Positions 16,173 to 23,959 of a stretch of 64,000 nt of DNA are shown in pieces. Every line of letters starts with the position of its first letter. Positions within the stretch are counted from its first letter, which is position 1. The notes beneath the pieces were generated by a model. The model was not told the origin of the DNA and did not search any database. It worked only from the letters and a program-made list of their open reading frames with translations. The stretch covers positions 1 through 64,000 of the forward strand of contig NZ_JAACFU010000005.1 of NCBI RefSeq assembly GCF_029051725.1. The letters run 5' to 3'. This DNA comes from Bradyrhizobium sp. CSS354 (lineage in GTDB: Bacteria; Pseudomonadota; Alphaproteobacteria; Rhizobiales; Xanthobacteraceae). The position numbers were made by a program, and so were the translations under genes.

Positions 16173-16376
16173 ATGAGGTCCTTAGGTTGTGGGAGTTACG
16201 CGAGACTGAGAGACCGCCAGTCGCTTGAGGATCTAAGGATGCACCGCCAGCGCCTGGCGGTCGACCTGAAAGCCTGGGAGAGCTTTGATTGCAGGTTGGC
16301 GATTGCCCAGATAGAGCGAGACATCGCGGCGATAGACACGGGGCTGGAGGCGTTTTTCGGGTCTGAGGCCAATTAG
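16173..16376 (+). CDS. Small helical hypothetical protein
   Basis: A 67-residue protein; the segment LRDRQSLEDLRMHRQRLAVD followed by FDCRLAIAQIERDIAAIDTG forms two amphipathic helices. Small proteins of this pattern recur in Bradyrhizobium with no known role. It is divergent from the PilZ gene across an AT-rich 190-base interval (15981-16172) that probably carries both promoters. Confidence 0.5.
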   Translation: MRSLGCGSYARLRDRQSLEDLRMHRQRLAVDLKAWESFDCRLAIAQIERDIAAIDTGLEAFFGSEAN

Positions 16377-16498
16377 GCTAGCGGGCCAACCCGGTGGCGG
16401 CGAGCGCGCAAGCGAGGGCAAGTGCTGCGATCTTTCGTCACGGCTGCCTCGCACTGGTTTGGGGATCCTCGTCCGCGCTCAGCCTGACGTCGGAGGAG

Positions 16499-16643
16499 AT
16501 GATCTAAGCTTCGCGCCGCCGGCTATTCGCATATCCAGGAACTACCAGCCGGAAAGATAAAGACCTACAAGGCCGTCAAGGAAGGCACCGCGCGCTCGCT
16601 AATCGTGGACAGTACTGGTCACATTGCAGAGGTGGCGAGGTAG
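16499..16643 (+). pseudogene. Remnant of a small protein with a shifted start
   Basis: A ribosome binding site (GGAGG) and ATG at 16499 are followed after two codons by a stop. Shifting frame there opens KLRAAGYSHIQELPAGKIKT and YKAVKEGTARSLIVDSTGHI, ending AEVAR. This reads like the C-terminus of a small exported PepSY-like or SH3-like protein, so I infer a frameshifted remnant. It ends against the stop codon of the next gene on the opposite strand. Confidence 0.45.
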
Positions 16644-16976
16644 CTAGACCGGCAGACGAAGCCAGACGTCTTTACTGGACAGTGTGCCGGTTGGCGTCGC
16701 AATCTCCATATCGACGACGCGAAACGACCCATGACTTTCGTAAACGTAGCGAAGGTGCCAGACCGGACCGAGCTCCGGCGAAATTGCGAAGTCGTCCAAC
16801 GCGCGTGTGATGTTGTGAACGGCATCGCGTCGCCCGATCGGTGCGGAGAACATCGTCTCTATCAGCGCGGCCAGGCTCATGCCGCCGACCAGCATGGCTC
16901 GTGCAGCTTCGTCGCCGTGAGAAAGCCGGAGGGCGGTCACGATGACGGCAATGGCGTCGGGGTTCTTCAGAGCCAC
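16644..16976 (-). CDS. Hypothetical protein
   Basis: A 110-residue protein (ALKNPDAIAVIVTALRLSHG ... MLVGGMSLAALIETMFSAPI ... GPVWHLRYVYESHGSFRVVD), helical first half and strand-rich second half. The 3' codons look coding (VVDMEIATPTGTLSSKDVWL). No domain recognised. The GTG start is weak; an internal ATG (MLVGGM) is an alternative. Confidence 0.5.
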   Translation of the reverse strand: MALKNPDAIAVIVTALRLSHGDEAARAMLVGGMSLAALIETMFSAPIGRRDAVHNITRALDDFAISPELGPVWHLRYVYESHGSFRVVDMEIATPTGTLSSKDVWLRLPV

Positions 16977-17118
16977 AGCAGGTTCGCTTCGCCAGCAAAA
17001 ACATGATGCCGGATGCCGCCCGTTTCATGCAAGCGACATCGAGCAGTCGCCAATATCTCAAGTGACAAATGCTAACGGCCCATCCGCACTGGTGGAATGC
17101 GGGCGCCGCCTTCAGGGT

Positions 17119-17736
17119 CTAGTCTTGTGGGTCGTTTCCCTTCGGTTCCTGCAAGAATTTTGGCATGTGTCCACGCGCATCGCGATCGCGCAGGGCGGAG
17201 CGTTCGGACGGGTCGCGGCCGAGCTTGGACTGCAGCTCGACGAGGTCGGTGAAGACGTCGGCCTGGCGGCGCAGCTCGTCGGCGATCATCGGCGGCTGGC
17301 TTGCGATTGTGGAAATCACGGTGACCCGCACGCCGCGGCGCTGAACGGCTTCGACCAGGGAGCGGAAGTCGCCGTCACCCGAGAACAGCACCATCTGATC
17401 GATGTGCTCGGCGAGCTCCATCGCGTTCACGGCGAGCTCGATGTCCATGTTGCCCTTGACCTTGCGGCGGCCGGAGGCGTCGATGAACTCCTTGGTCGCC
17501 TTGGTGACCACGGTGTAGCCGTTGTAGTCGAGCCAGTCGATCAGCGGGCGGATCGAGGAGTACTCCTGATCCTCGATGATCGCGGTGTAGTAGAACGCCC
17601 GAAGCAGCGTCCCGCGGCTCTGAAACTCCTTCAGCAGGCGCTTGTAATCGATGTCGAAGCCCAGAGTTTTCGCCGTCGCGTAGAGATTGGCTCCATCGAT
17701 AAAGAGCGCGATCTTGTCGGTAGAGGAAGGTGACAT
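17119..17736 (-). CDS. NYN-domain protein (LabA/DUF88 family)
   Basis: A 205-residue protein with the PIN-like NYN nuclease fold. Conserved acidic residues lie in IALFIDGANLYATAKTLG (D14), GNMDIELAVNAMELAEHID and LFSGDGDFRSLVEAVQRRG (two Asp), followed by GVRVTVIS and the helical C-terminus. Family members are predicted metal-dependent RNases; the acidic triad is intact. Alphaproteobacterial orthologues are widespread single-copy genes. Codon use is like the core genome, unlike its accessory neighbours. ATG at 17736. Confidence 0.92.
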   Translation of the reverse strand: MSPSSTDKIALFIDGANLYATAKTLGFDIDYKRLLKEFQSRGTLLRAFYYTAIIEDQEYSSIRPLIDWLDYNGYTVVTKATKEFIDASGRRKVKGNMDIELAVNAMELAEHIDQMVLFSGDGDFRSLVEAVQRRGVRVTVISTIASQPPMIADELRRQADVFTDLVELQSKLGRDPSERSALRDRDARGHMPKFLQEPKGNDPQD

Positions 17737-18259
17737 TCAGTTCACGCTTTCCGTGAAACAGCGTAGATTGAGCTGGAAAGATTGGCGGACCGCGACACGA
17801 ATATGTCGGTCGCATTCTAGATAGATCGCTAGCGAACATCCTAGAGTACAGACGGATGCTTTAAGCTTCAACTATTTTCAAATGGTACCAGGGCTCGAAA
17901 CTCCGACGTTAGCCGAAAGTTGGTCTGTCGGATCTGTAACGTCTCCTGTCCAAAAGGACGTCGCCGAGTACAAGAAGGCATTGAACACTAAGGATGCTAC
18001 CGGTGAGTATGCCTCCAGCCAGATAAATACGTTGCAAGCATCTAGAAGCCGCAAACTCGCTGCAAGCCGGTAGTAATCCGACGCCCGAATTGCGCTTTGA
18101 GGATCACGGCAACACAACTTGGATGGCGGGCCCATTCGCCGATAGGACCGAATCCGGACGCAAGAGTTGCCTCGAATCCTCAGCCCAGCGCCGAGGTTAA
18201 GCTTTTCGGCGGGTTGTTTTTGACTGTGCGCGGTTGAGCGCGTTCACTCCACGGCGGGG
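17737..18259. other. Intergenic region with one probable gene remnant
   Basis: Apart from the frameshifted frame at 17882-18200 and the promoter expected for the NYN gene, nothing is recognised in these 520 bases. Confidence 0.5.
17882..18200 (+). pseudogene. Possible frameshifted exported protein
   Basis: Frame 1 gives SVTSPVQKDVAEYKKALNTK and ASSQINTLQAS. Moving one base near 18040 gives LEAANSLQAGSNPTPELRFE then DHGNTTWMAGPFADRTESGR before a TAA at 18198. Both halves look coding and neither has a complementary rival. I infer a small gene split by one indel. No homologue recognised and the start is unclear. Confidence 0.35.
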
Positions 18260-18355
18260 ATGGAGACGAACTTGATCACTTGGCTGCTAGTCATCATCAT
18301 CGCAGTCAGCGCTGCAATCCTGATCGCCCACGCGATTGACGCCATACGCTCCTGA
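18260..18355 (+). CDS. 31-residue single-pass membrane peptide
   Basis: METNLITWLLVIIIAVSAAI then LIAHAIDAIRS: one strongly hydrophobic helix with short polar ends. GGCGGGG immediately precedes the ATG. Codons are regular and the peptide ends cleanly at TGA. Such micro-membrane proteins occur in Bradyrhizobium, and no function is known. Confidence 0.5.
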   Translation: METNLITWLLVIIIAVSAAILIAHAIDAIRS

Positions 18356-18680
18356 GGCGCAACGGAGTGGCGCGAGAAGTTGGAGGTTCGGCAGCGGTAC
18401 GCGCGAGTTCATCCGGGAATGTGACGCTCTGTAGGTCCAAGCACTCGCAACACGAACACGCTGCGAAATGCGGATGCGGCGTTTCGCTAGATCGGCATGG
18501 CGTTCCAACAATAAGCAGCCTCGCAGCTCGGATGCCGGGGTCAGGCGGGGCGTGCACTCGGTCTTTTCCAGATCCCCGCCGACGGTGGGTAGTCTTGCTG
18601 GCCTTGTCGCAGATCGGGCAGCGGATGAAGTGGCGCTCGCTTTCCGGCGCAGGGCCTTCTGCCTTGCCCTCCCGGAACAT
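18306..18680 (-). pseudogene. Probable remnant of a small Cys protein
   Basis: The ATG at 18680 overlaps the TGA of the upstream remnant (TGATG) and opens MFREGKAEGPAPESERHFIR then CPICD. The HFIRCPICD segment matches the start of small zinc-ribbon-like Bradyrhizobium proteins, but the expected C-terminal part does not follow, and the open frame continues as Arg/Ser-rich sequence. Probably frameshifted just after CPICD. Confidence 0.35.
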
Positions 18681-19040
18681 CACGCTGCGGCGCCCTTCAG
18701 CGGCAGCGTGAGCTGTATGTCCAAGCGCCTGCTCGCGTTGGCGCTGATGAAACCCTCGAGGGCGGGCAGGCTCCTCGTCGTTGTCGACCGTGCGCCGGGC
18801 CAGCGCGTCGGCGACGTCGGAGGTGGCGTCGCGCGACCATCCCTCTATCGCGTTGAAGCAGACGATCCGGACTTGATAGGCGTACTGGCCGGAGAGGAGG
18901 CCTTGCAGCACGGCTTCGAGATCGGTGTCCGCTTTGTCCGTCTCGTCATGCGCAGCCGGCACGCGCGCCGAAGTCTTCGAGCACAAGGTAGATGTCGGGT
19001 CGAGGCGATCGGCCGGCACGATCGCGGGCGAAGTACGCAT
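18680..19040 (-). pseudogene. Small conserved protein broken by several frameshifts
   Basis: From ATG 19040: MRTSPAIVPADR, then in another frame PDIYLVLEDFGARAGCA, then back in the first frame HDETDKADTDLEAVLQGLLS and GQYAYQVRIVCFNAIEGWSR. The end is EGFISANASRRLDIQLTLPL in a third frame, stopping at 18680. Read together it is a complete member of a family with the hallmark DLLxGQY..PVRIV.FN..EGWSRD. The first two shifts compensate each other, leaving a 15-residue stretch in the wrong frame. Confidence 0.6.
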
Positions 19041-19067
19041 ACGGTTACTCCATACAATCGACCGGGC

Positions 19068-19117
19068 GGAGACACGGCCCCGGCTCTTGAGGGTGGCCGG
19101 GGCCGCTCCGCCAGCGA
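19068..19117 (+). repeat. REP-like hairpin repeat, family A copy 4
   Basis: The most compact copy: GAGACACGGCCCCGGCTC, 7 bases, then TGGCCGGGGCCGCTCCGCCA. GCCCCGGC and GCCGGGGC pair perfectly. Confidence 0.8.
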
Positions 19118-19224
19118 GCCAGCGGAGGTTTAACTTTCAACCAAATTCCATGTTCCTTTCCGGGAAAAACGGCTGCATAATTTCACGTATTTCAGCGTTC
19201 CGTTTTTCTGATGAGGTCTTTGCC

Positions 19225-19359
19225 ATGACCAATGCAGTTGAAGATCTGCAGATGCTGCGCCTGATCACAGCCTTCCAGAAGATCACAGACAAGGACGCGC
19301 GACGTCTTATCCTGATGTTCGTCGAGGAGCAGCTTGAGAAGCCGCCGGGTAAGGCCTAA
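19225..19359 (+). CDS. Small helical protein
   Basis: A 44-residue protein, MTNAVEDLQMLRLITAFQKI then TDKDARRLILMFVEEQLEKP. The two-helix pattern LxxLRLxxAFxKI.....RxxIxxxVEE also appears at 58655-58840 (LRLLRAFLKLAPRQRFEVIK), so these are probably distant relatives. It lies just after the family A repeat. Role unknown. Confidence 0.6.
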   Translation: MTNAVEDLQMLRLITAFQKITDKDARRLILMFVEEQLEKPPGKA

Positions 19360-19482
19360 CAGGTAGATCACATTGCACAAAGCGATCGCCGGGTTGAGGC
19401 TACCTGTAGCCGCGGAGGTAAACGCCGCCTCCGCCGCTAGGGGCTGCCGCTGTCGCAAGCGGTGGCCCCGCCCATGAGAGGC

Positions 19483-19907
19483 CTAGTAAGCGCGCCGCGC
19501 TACTCGGGGCAGAGAGGGCAGTCTCGGAGAAAACCGGTGGGCAAGCGCGAGCACCGCGGCTTCGTCGGTTTCGAGCGCGATCTTCTGGGCGAGCATCACG
19601 TCGCCAGCTAGCAGAGCCCGTTCGGGAACGAAACACCAGCCGATCTTAGGCTGCTTTTCTTCATCAAGCTGCAAAACATTGCTCATGGTGCCCTGATGAA
19701 TTCGATATCGTCGGCCGGTGTGAGAGCCGGTGTCTTCGAAAAAACCTCGGCATCATATTGCGCACGCTGCTGTGGAGATAACCAATCGCGCAGAAGACGT
19801 TGCGCACGCGCTTCCGGGCCATTTTGCTTGATGAAGCTTTGATAGAGCGCACGCAGGGCGCGCAAACGCACACTACTGCCGATGCTACCGCGTCTAAACA
19901 AGAACAT
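19483..19907 (-). pseudogene. Frameshifted conserved hypothetical protein
   Basis: The first frame gives LRALYQSFIKQNGPEARAQR then LLRDWLSPQQRAQYDAE. A one-base shift at a TTTTTT run near 19735-19740 moves the sense frame to GFFEDTGSHTGRRYRIHQGT, then MSNVLQLDEEKQPKIGWCFV and PERALLAGDVMLAQKIALET. The fused product is a well-known Bradyrhizobium hypothetical family with the hallmarks RLLR.WLSP.Q..QY, GRRYRI and GWCFVP....GDVMLAQKIALE. The ATG of MSNVLQL might allow expression of only the second half. Homopolymer location means a sequencing error is possible. Confidence 0.65.
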
Positions 19908-20044
19908 TTGTTGCGCCCGACGGGTCTAGCCGCCGACCAACCGCGGATAGAACAGCGACCTCTCCGAATGGAGGTCCGACTACGACTCTCCGAGCGAGAA
20001 GGGGGGGTCCGTTCATGACTTAACCCGAAGAGCGCTTCAGCGGC

Positions 20045-20120
20045 GTGATGTCCGCTGACAAAGGTAAACCGACGCCGAGCTGCACTTGCCGCGACCGCCG
20101 CTTTTGACCCAAAGCCGAAC
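20045..20120 (+). repeat. Interspersed intergenic repeat, family B copy 4
   Basis: GATGTCCGCTGACAAAGGTA then AACCGACGCCG and GCTTTTGACCCAAAGC. Same layout as copies at 872 and 2869. Confidence 0.7.
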
Positions 20121-20215
20121 AAGTCAACGCGGGCGCTTTTTTCGGCCAGAGCGATCTCTGATGAAGGCTTTTCGTGGCTGCGAGCCTACGGCACGTTCGT
20201 CGCCACGGTTTGCGG

Positions 20216-20419
20216 CTAGAAAACAAAACGCCGCTGTCGCCGCAATCGGCGACGCATCGCCGAGACACCTGTGACTTTTGAACGTTTGCCGACTTTTCGT
20301 TCCTCGGCTTGCTCAACCCGGCTGCGAAGGTTCTGAAGCTCTGTCAGCTGAGATCTTAGAAACCAAACGCGTTCGTGCAGAACCGTCATGCGGTTGTGCC
20401 CCTGACCACGCCTACTCAT
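20216..20419 (-). CDS. Small coiled-coil protein, LR.R..AE family
   Basis: A 67-residue protein: MSRRGQGHNRMTVLHERVWF then LRSQLTELQNLRSRVEQAEE, ending in a highly basic tail (MRRRLRRQRRF). AAGGGG lies about eight bases before the ATG. The helix LHERVWFLRSQLTELQNLR aligns closely with LHQRFAFLEHQIAELGVLR at 5884-6072. Confidence 0.6.
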   Translation of the reverse strand: MSRRGQGHNRMTVLHERVWFLRSQLTELQNLRSRVEQAEERKVGKRSKVTGVSAMRRRLRRQRRFVF

Positions 20420-20788
20420 CAACACCCCTTATTATGACTATTTAAAAACCACCGTCGTCAGGCCGAGACATACAATGATCCATTAAGTTCAACTAATAGT
20501 AGCTCAGGTTTGTGAAAGTGCTGTGAAATACTTCACTTTCGCGGAAAAAGACCTGTCCTTGAGCGGTTTCATTTGCTTGTAAGGCGGGCACCAACGTCGG
20601 CGGATTAACCACGCGGTCTGGTTTAATTTTAATAAGACAATAATACTGCTTGTTAGCCTAGGCCGTGCAGATCAACGTGCAGATATTGCCGTTTTCCGGG
20701 CTCGGCGGGATCGGAAGACGTAGAGGTGCAATCGCGATCGCTGCGATCGCTCGATTGGAAGTTACCTCCTCATTTGGAGAATCTCGCC
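20420..20788. other. AT-rich intergenic region
   Basis: About 370 bases, unusually AT-rich (20430-20660). It contains an imperfect hairpin (GTGAAAGTG near 20515 with CACTTTCGC near 20535) and should hold divergent promoters for the small basic protein and the PilZ gene. No gene seen. Confidence 0.5.
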
Positions 20789-21118
20789 ATGGTCGAACGT
20801 CGGGCGATGGAGCGGATACCGATCAACCGGGCGGCGCGGCTGTCGTTTGGTGGATTGAGTGGGACCCATCCGTGCGTGGTGCGCGACATCAGCACCCTGG
20901 GAGCCTGCATCTCCACGCCGTACTACATATTCGCCAGCGAATTTGCGCTATCGTTCGACGAACATTCCGAAACCTTCACCTGCCGCGTCATGTGGAGGAA
21001 GCGGACACTTTGCGGCGTGTGCTTCGTCCTGCGCCGCAGCTCGCCGAAATTGGCGAATGATTGCAGCAACACCACAACGTGGTGCGGCTTGACTACCAAT
21101 CATGTGCTGCCGCTCTGA
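20789..21118 (+). CDS. PilZ-domain protein with intact c-di-GMP motifs
   Basis: A 109-residue single-domain PilZ protein. The N-terminal MVERRAMERIPINRAARLSF contains RxxxR (RAMER), and CVVRDISTLGACIS supplies DxSxxG, so both c-di-GMP ligand motifs are present. It continues TFTCRVMWRKRTLCGVCFV, the usual strand pair. GGAGA precedes the ATG by seven bases. It is probably a cytoplasmic c-di-GMP receptor whose partner is unknown. Compare the degenerate relative at 15744-15980. Confidence 0.85.
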   Translation: MVERRAMERIPINRAARLSFGGLSGTHPCVVRDISTLGACISTPYYIFASEFALSFDEHSETFTCRVMWRKRTLCGVCFVLRRSSPKLANDCSNTTTWCGLTTNHVLPL

Positions 21119-21377
21119 GCTCCTTAGCTCATGTTTCGACATAATTCTCGCGTGCGCTGAGAAGCGATCCGATAGGGCGGCCGTTTTGGGTGTTGGCCAA
21201 TCGGCAAAGTCGCGCCCCTCCACGAGGCCCGCTCACCGAGGCATGACGGACCAGATTTGCTCACGTTGAGTTTTTCGCATTCTGACCCATTGCGGACTCC
21301 AATGCATCGCGCTCACCCTGGAGCGAAAAATTGATCCAGATCAAAGCTGTCTGCCGCCGGACGGATGGTGTGACGCC

Positions 21378-21499
21378 ATGATTGATAAGCCGCCGGACAA
21401 GCCAGAAAGGGCAACCCCGCGAGAGCGACGAGGCCCGGAGGGCGCATCATCGAAGATTATGCCGCAGACCTCCGCGAATTGATTAGGAAGCTCCGCTAG
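21378..21499 (+). pseudogene. Frameshifted small protein
   Basis: ATG 21378 opens MIDKPPDKPERATPRERRGP, and after a one-base shift near 21440 the frame continues GRIIEDYAADLRELIRKLR to a TAG. I..YA.DLRE.IRKLR is a recognisable C-terminal helix of a tiny Bradyrhizobium protein family. Split by a single indel. Confidence 0.5.
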
Positions 21500-21612
21500 A
21501 AAGGAAGGCGCTGCATCAAACGACAGTAATGTTGGCTGTTTATTCCGGCGACGCCGCACCGCAGTTCGCGGTATCGTTTCCGTTCCGTTTTTCAACAGCG
21601 GATTTGATTGCC

Positions 21613-21831
21613 ATGCACCACATCCAGAGTACGCATATTGCCGCGATTCTCAAACTGACCGCCCAGCAGCTTGAAGCACTTCGCATCCACCCAGAGATCC
21701 AAAAGGAATATTCCGAAATCCTCGTTTTGAGAGAGAAGATAAAACTGGCGACCGATCTGAAGAAGGCTCGCCGGCTTTCGTCCCATCTGGGAACAACTCC
21801 GCACGCACTAATCGGCCTCCCCGCAGTGTAG
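21613..21831 (+). CDS. Small helical hypothetical protein
   Basis: A 72-residue mostly helical protein (MHHIQSTHIAAILKLTAQQL, EALRIHPEIQKEYSEILVLR, EKIKLATDLKKARRLSSHLG). No domain recognised. An upstream start at 21529 would add 28 residues of less coding-like sequence. Confidence 0.45.
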   Translation: MHHIQSTHIAAILKLTAQQLEALRIHPEIQKEYSEILVLREKIKLATDLKKARRLSSHLGTTPHALIGLPAV

Positions 21832-22264
21832 CAAGTATTGTGCCGTGTCGGATGTATGGTGGATGAACGAGAGATCGTTCAGCTCGGCCTATGGATCACT
21901 CCCCAAGTGCAGCCGCGCAGGCCGCCTGCCATATCGTCCGTGCTATGTTGCTTTCCGGGCATCGAACGACGGCAGGATGCTTGATAGGTCGAGATAGCGA
22001 TACGGCATACTGTGCGTTACTTGTGATCCGCGAGAAAGCCAGCAACGAAGGTCCGGTTCTGGCCCTTTGCTGACCTGCGGCACGCAGCCGGTCGAGGACC
22101 GCTTCTGACCCAAAGCAGACTCAAATTAGCGCTCACTTCGTGCCCGGTTCATCGGATCTGAAGCTTTTACGCAATCGCCGCAACCAAAGCTAAACCAAAC
22201 ACGTAAGCGAGAAATTCACCCGCTACTTCTACCCAAGGTCGCGGGAAAGGCGGGAGAAGTCGGC
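21832..22264. other. Intergenic with partial family B repeat
   Basis: A 60-codon plus-strand frame (21890-22073) has a plausible ATG but no recognisable product. 22078-22122 is a partial family B repeat (ACCGCTTCTGACCCAAAGCA). The end carries the ribosome binding site of the membrane protein gene. Confidence 0.5.
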
Positions 22265-22642
22265 GTGGGTTGGAAGCTCTTTGCACTGCTAATTGTCGTG
22301 CTCACGGGTTGGAGTTTTGCGGACTCAGAACCTTACACTTCGACAGGACTCATCCACCTGATGATGAGCGCGCTATCGGCGGCCGGTCTTGTACTTATGG
22401 CATTTGAGATTGACTTTTTGCCGCGCAAATTCTGGCGCGCATTTTCCGTGGCATATGCAGCGTATAGCGTTGGCCTGATGGCCTTTTCCAGTCAGAACCT
22501 TTACAAGCAATATGCCGTTGATGGGCGGTCTCTGTCGGCAGTCGTCAGCGCATTCCTCATAATGGCCACCCTCCAGATCGCCATCAACATCGGACTTTGG
22601 GTAAACGCCTCTTCGCGTTTTTCAGCGCGAGGCAATGCCTGA
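22265..22642 (+). CDS. Four-helix integral membrane protein
   Basis: A 125-residue protein with four predicted membrane helices (about 3-20, 30-50, 56-73 and 88-110; e.g. LIHLMMSALSAAGLVLMAFE). GTG start with GGGAGAAG upstream. No family recognised. It is followed on the same strand by two more small membrane proteins (22694 and 22999), so the three may form one unit. Confidence 0.6.
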   Translation: MGWKLFALLIVVLTGWSFADSEPYTSTGLIHLMMSALSAAGLVLMAFEIDFLPRKFWRAFSVAYAAYSVGLMAFSSQNLYKQYAVDGRSLSAVVSAFLIMATLQIAINIGLWVNASSRFSARGNA

Positions 22643-22693
22643 GGCAATGCCTGATGTACTTCCTCACTGCCTGCTTGATCGTAGGAGCCCTGA

Positions 22694-22957
22694 GTGCCCA
22701 CGTATCGTCTCGTGGTCCTGGAACTTGTTGCAGGACTTTCGGGTGGCCAGCGCTACTCAGCGGCTCGCGGCGCGGCGGCGTGCGCTTTGCCGGTGCTCTG
22801 CTTGGGATTTTTTCTGCTGCTGATGCTTCTATTAGGTCGCGTTCTAGGTTCGCAATTTACTGCCGTCACAGCGGACTGTTTGGTATTACTCGTTTCGATT
22901 TTTGCCGGGTTGTTTATCGGCGTATTTGGTGTCATCGCCGCGACGGACCGTCGTTGA
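22694..22957 (+). CDS. Two-helix membrane protein
   Basis: An 87-residue protein with two strongly hydrophobic helices (ALPVLCLGFFLLLMLLLGRV and LVLLVSIFAGLFIGVFGVIA). GTG start with AGGAG six bases upstream. No family recognised; second of three consecutive small membrane proteins. Confidence 0.55.
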   Translation: MPTYRLVVLELVAGLSGGQRYSAARGAAACALPVLCLGFFLLLMLLLGRVLGSQFTAVTADCLVLLVSIFAGLFIGVFGVIAATDRR

Positions 22958-22998
22958 TATGATCCCGCAAAATCGCGCAGGCGAATGAAAGCTCATTA

Positions 22999-23181
22999 AT
23001 GGGCACCATTTACGCGATGCTGGTGATCACTACGTTCGTTCTAGGGTTTGTCGCAACCGTCCTGTGGGGGCCAGATTTCGAATGGCTTGGGCGGGATGTC
23101 GAGGATGCCTACATCTTCAAGATGGTTGGCATCGGACTGGTCGTGTTCTTCTTAATCGCAATCACCTTCCACCTCATCTGA
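22999..23181 (+). CDS. Two-helix membrane protein
   Basis: A 60-residue protein (MGTIYAMLVITTFVLGFVAT ... VGIGLVVFFLIAITFHLI) with helices at about 3-22 and 42-59. It lies 41 bases after the preceding membrane gene. No family recognised. Confidence 0.5.
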   Translation: MGTIYAMLVITTFVLGFVATVLWGPDFEWLGRDVEDAYIFKMVGIGLVVFFLIAITFHLI

Positions 23182-23633
23182 GGTCCTACAAACTGGACGG
23201 TGTTGCGCCTCAACGTCAGCTTCTGGCCGATTTCGTTGCAAAAGTCGGCTGTGAGCGATGGATGGTTCGGCGATTCGCTAAGGACGACCGGCTTGATGCG
23301 CCGGCCCTGACGCTCTCTACGCAACTGGAACGCTACGCAGTGCACAGAGCCCGAGCGGGTGGCGGACGAGCGCCCAGCGACGCCAGCCGCCGCAGGTTCT
23401 GGGCGATGCTGCCTTGGAAACCTCAGGAAGCAGACCTCGCGACACTCTGAGCCAATGGAGGACTCCGCACGGTTTTCCCATGCTGACCGACACGACATAG
23501 GTTCAGGCGGCTCCTCGGCTAGGCGATCAAATAGAAGGTGGTTGCCAGCGCCGCGGCGAGGACCGCGAGGACGCGAAGGCGTGTCTGAATCTCAAAAATG
23601 CGACTGGAAGATTGGCGCTACTCCCTCATACTC
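23182..23633. other. Intergenic, possible hydrophobic remnant
   Basis: Only weak frames. A minus-strand frame near 23522-23607 reads FEIQTRLRVLAVLAAALATT ending in FYLIA and a stop, typical of micro-membrane peptides, but it has no usable start codon. Confidence 0.45.
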
Positions 23634-23744
23634 CGTCATTGCGAGCGCAGCGGAAGCAATCCAGTCTGCCGCCGCGCGGGGATTCTGGATTGCTTCCGCC
23701 TTCGCTAAAGCTTCGGCGGACAAGTCGCTGCGCTCGCAATGACG
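23634..23744. repeat. Palindromic interspersed repeat (CGTCATTGCGAGCG ends)
   Basis: A 111-base element with perfect 14-base terminal inverted repeats, CGTCATTGCGAGCG and CGCTCGCAATGACG, and an inner pair (AGCAATCCAG / CTGGATTGCT). I recognise this as one of the abundant intergenic repeats of Bradyrhizobium. It can form a long hairpin in either transcript. Confidence 0.85.
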
Positions 23745-23775
23745 ACGTGGAGAGAACGTGCCTCACGCTCCGCTC

Positions 23776-23914
23776 TCGTGCCCCGGACGCAGCGCAGCGT
23801 CCCTTCGACGGTGCGCTGCAGAGCCGGGGCCCATCTCGCCGCATTACGCCGTGTCGCCCCTGGGTCCCGGCTCTGCGCAGCAACGCTGCGCGCTGCAGCG
23901 CGTCCGGGACACGA
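23776..23914. repeat. Palindromic interspersed repeat (TCGTGCCCCGGACGC ends)
   Basis: A 139-base element with 15-base ends TCGTGCCCCGGACGC and GCGTCCGGGACACGA (one mismatch) and inner arms AGAGCCGGG/CCCGGCTCT. A second well-known Bradyrhizobium repeat type, placed 31 bases from the first. Confidence 0.85.
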
Positions 23915-23959
23915 TTGGCTCACGATGACCAGGAGCAACCGAACTCTAAGCTTTCAATA

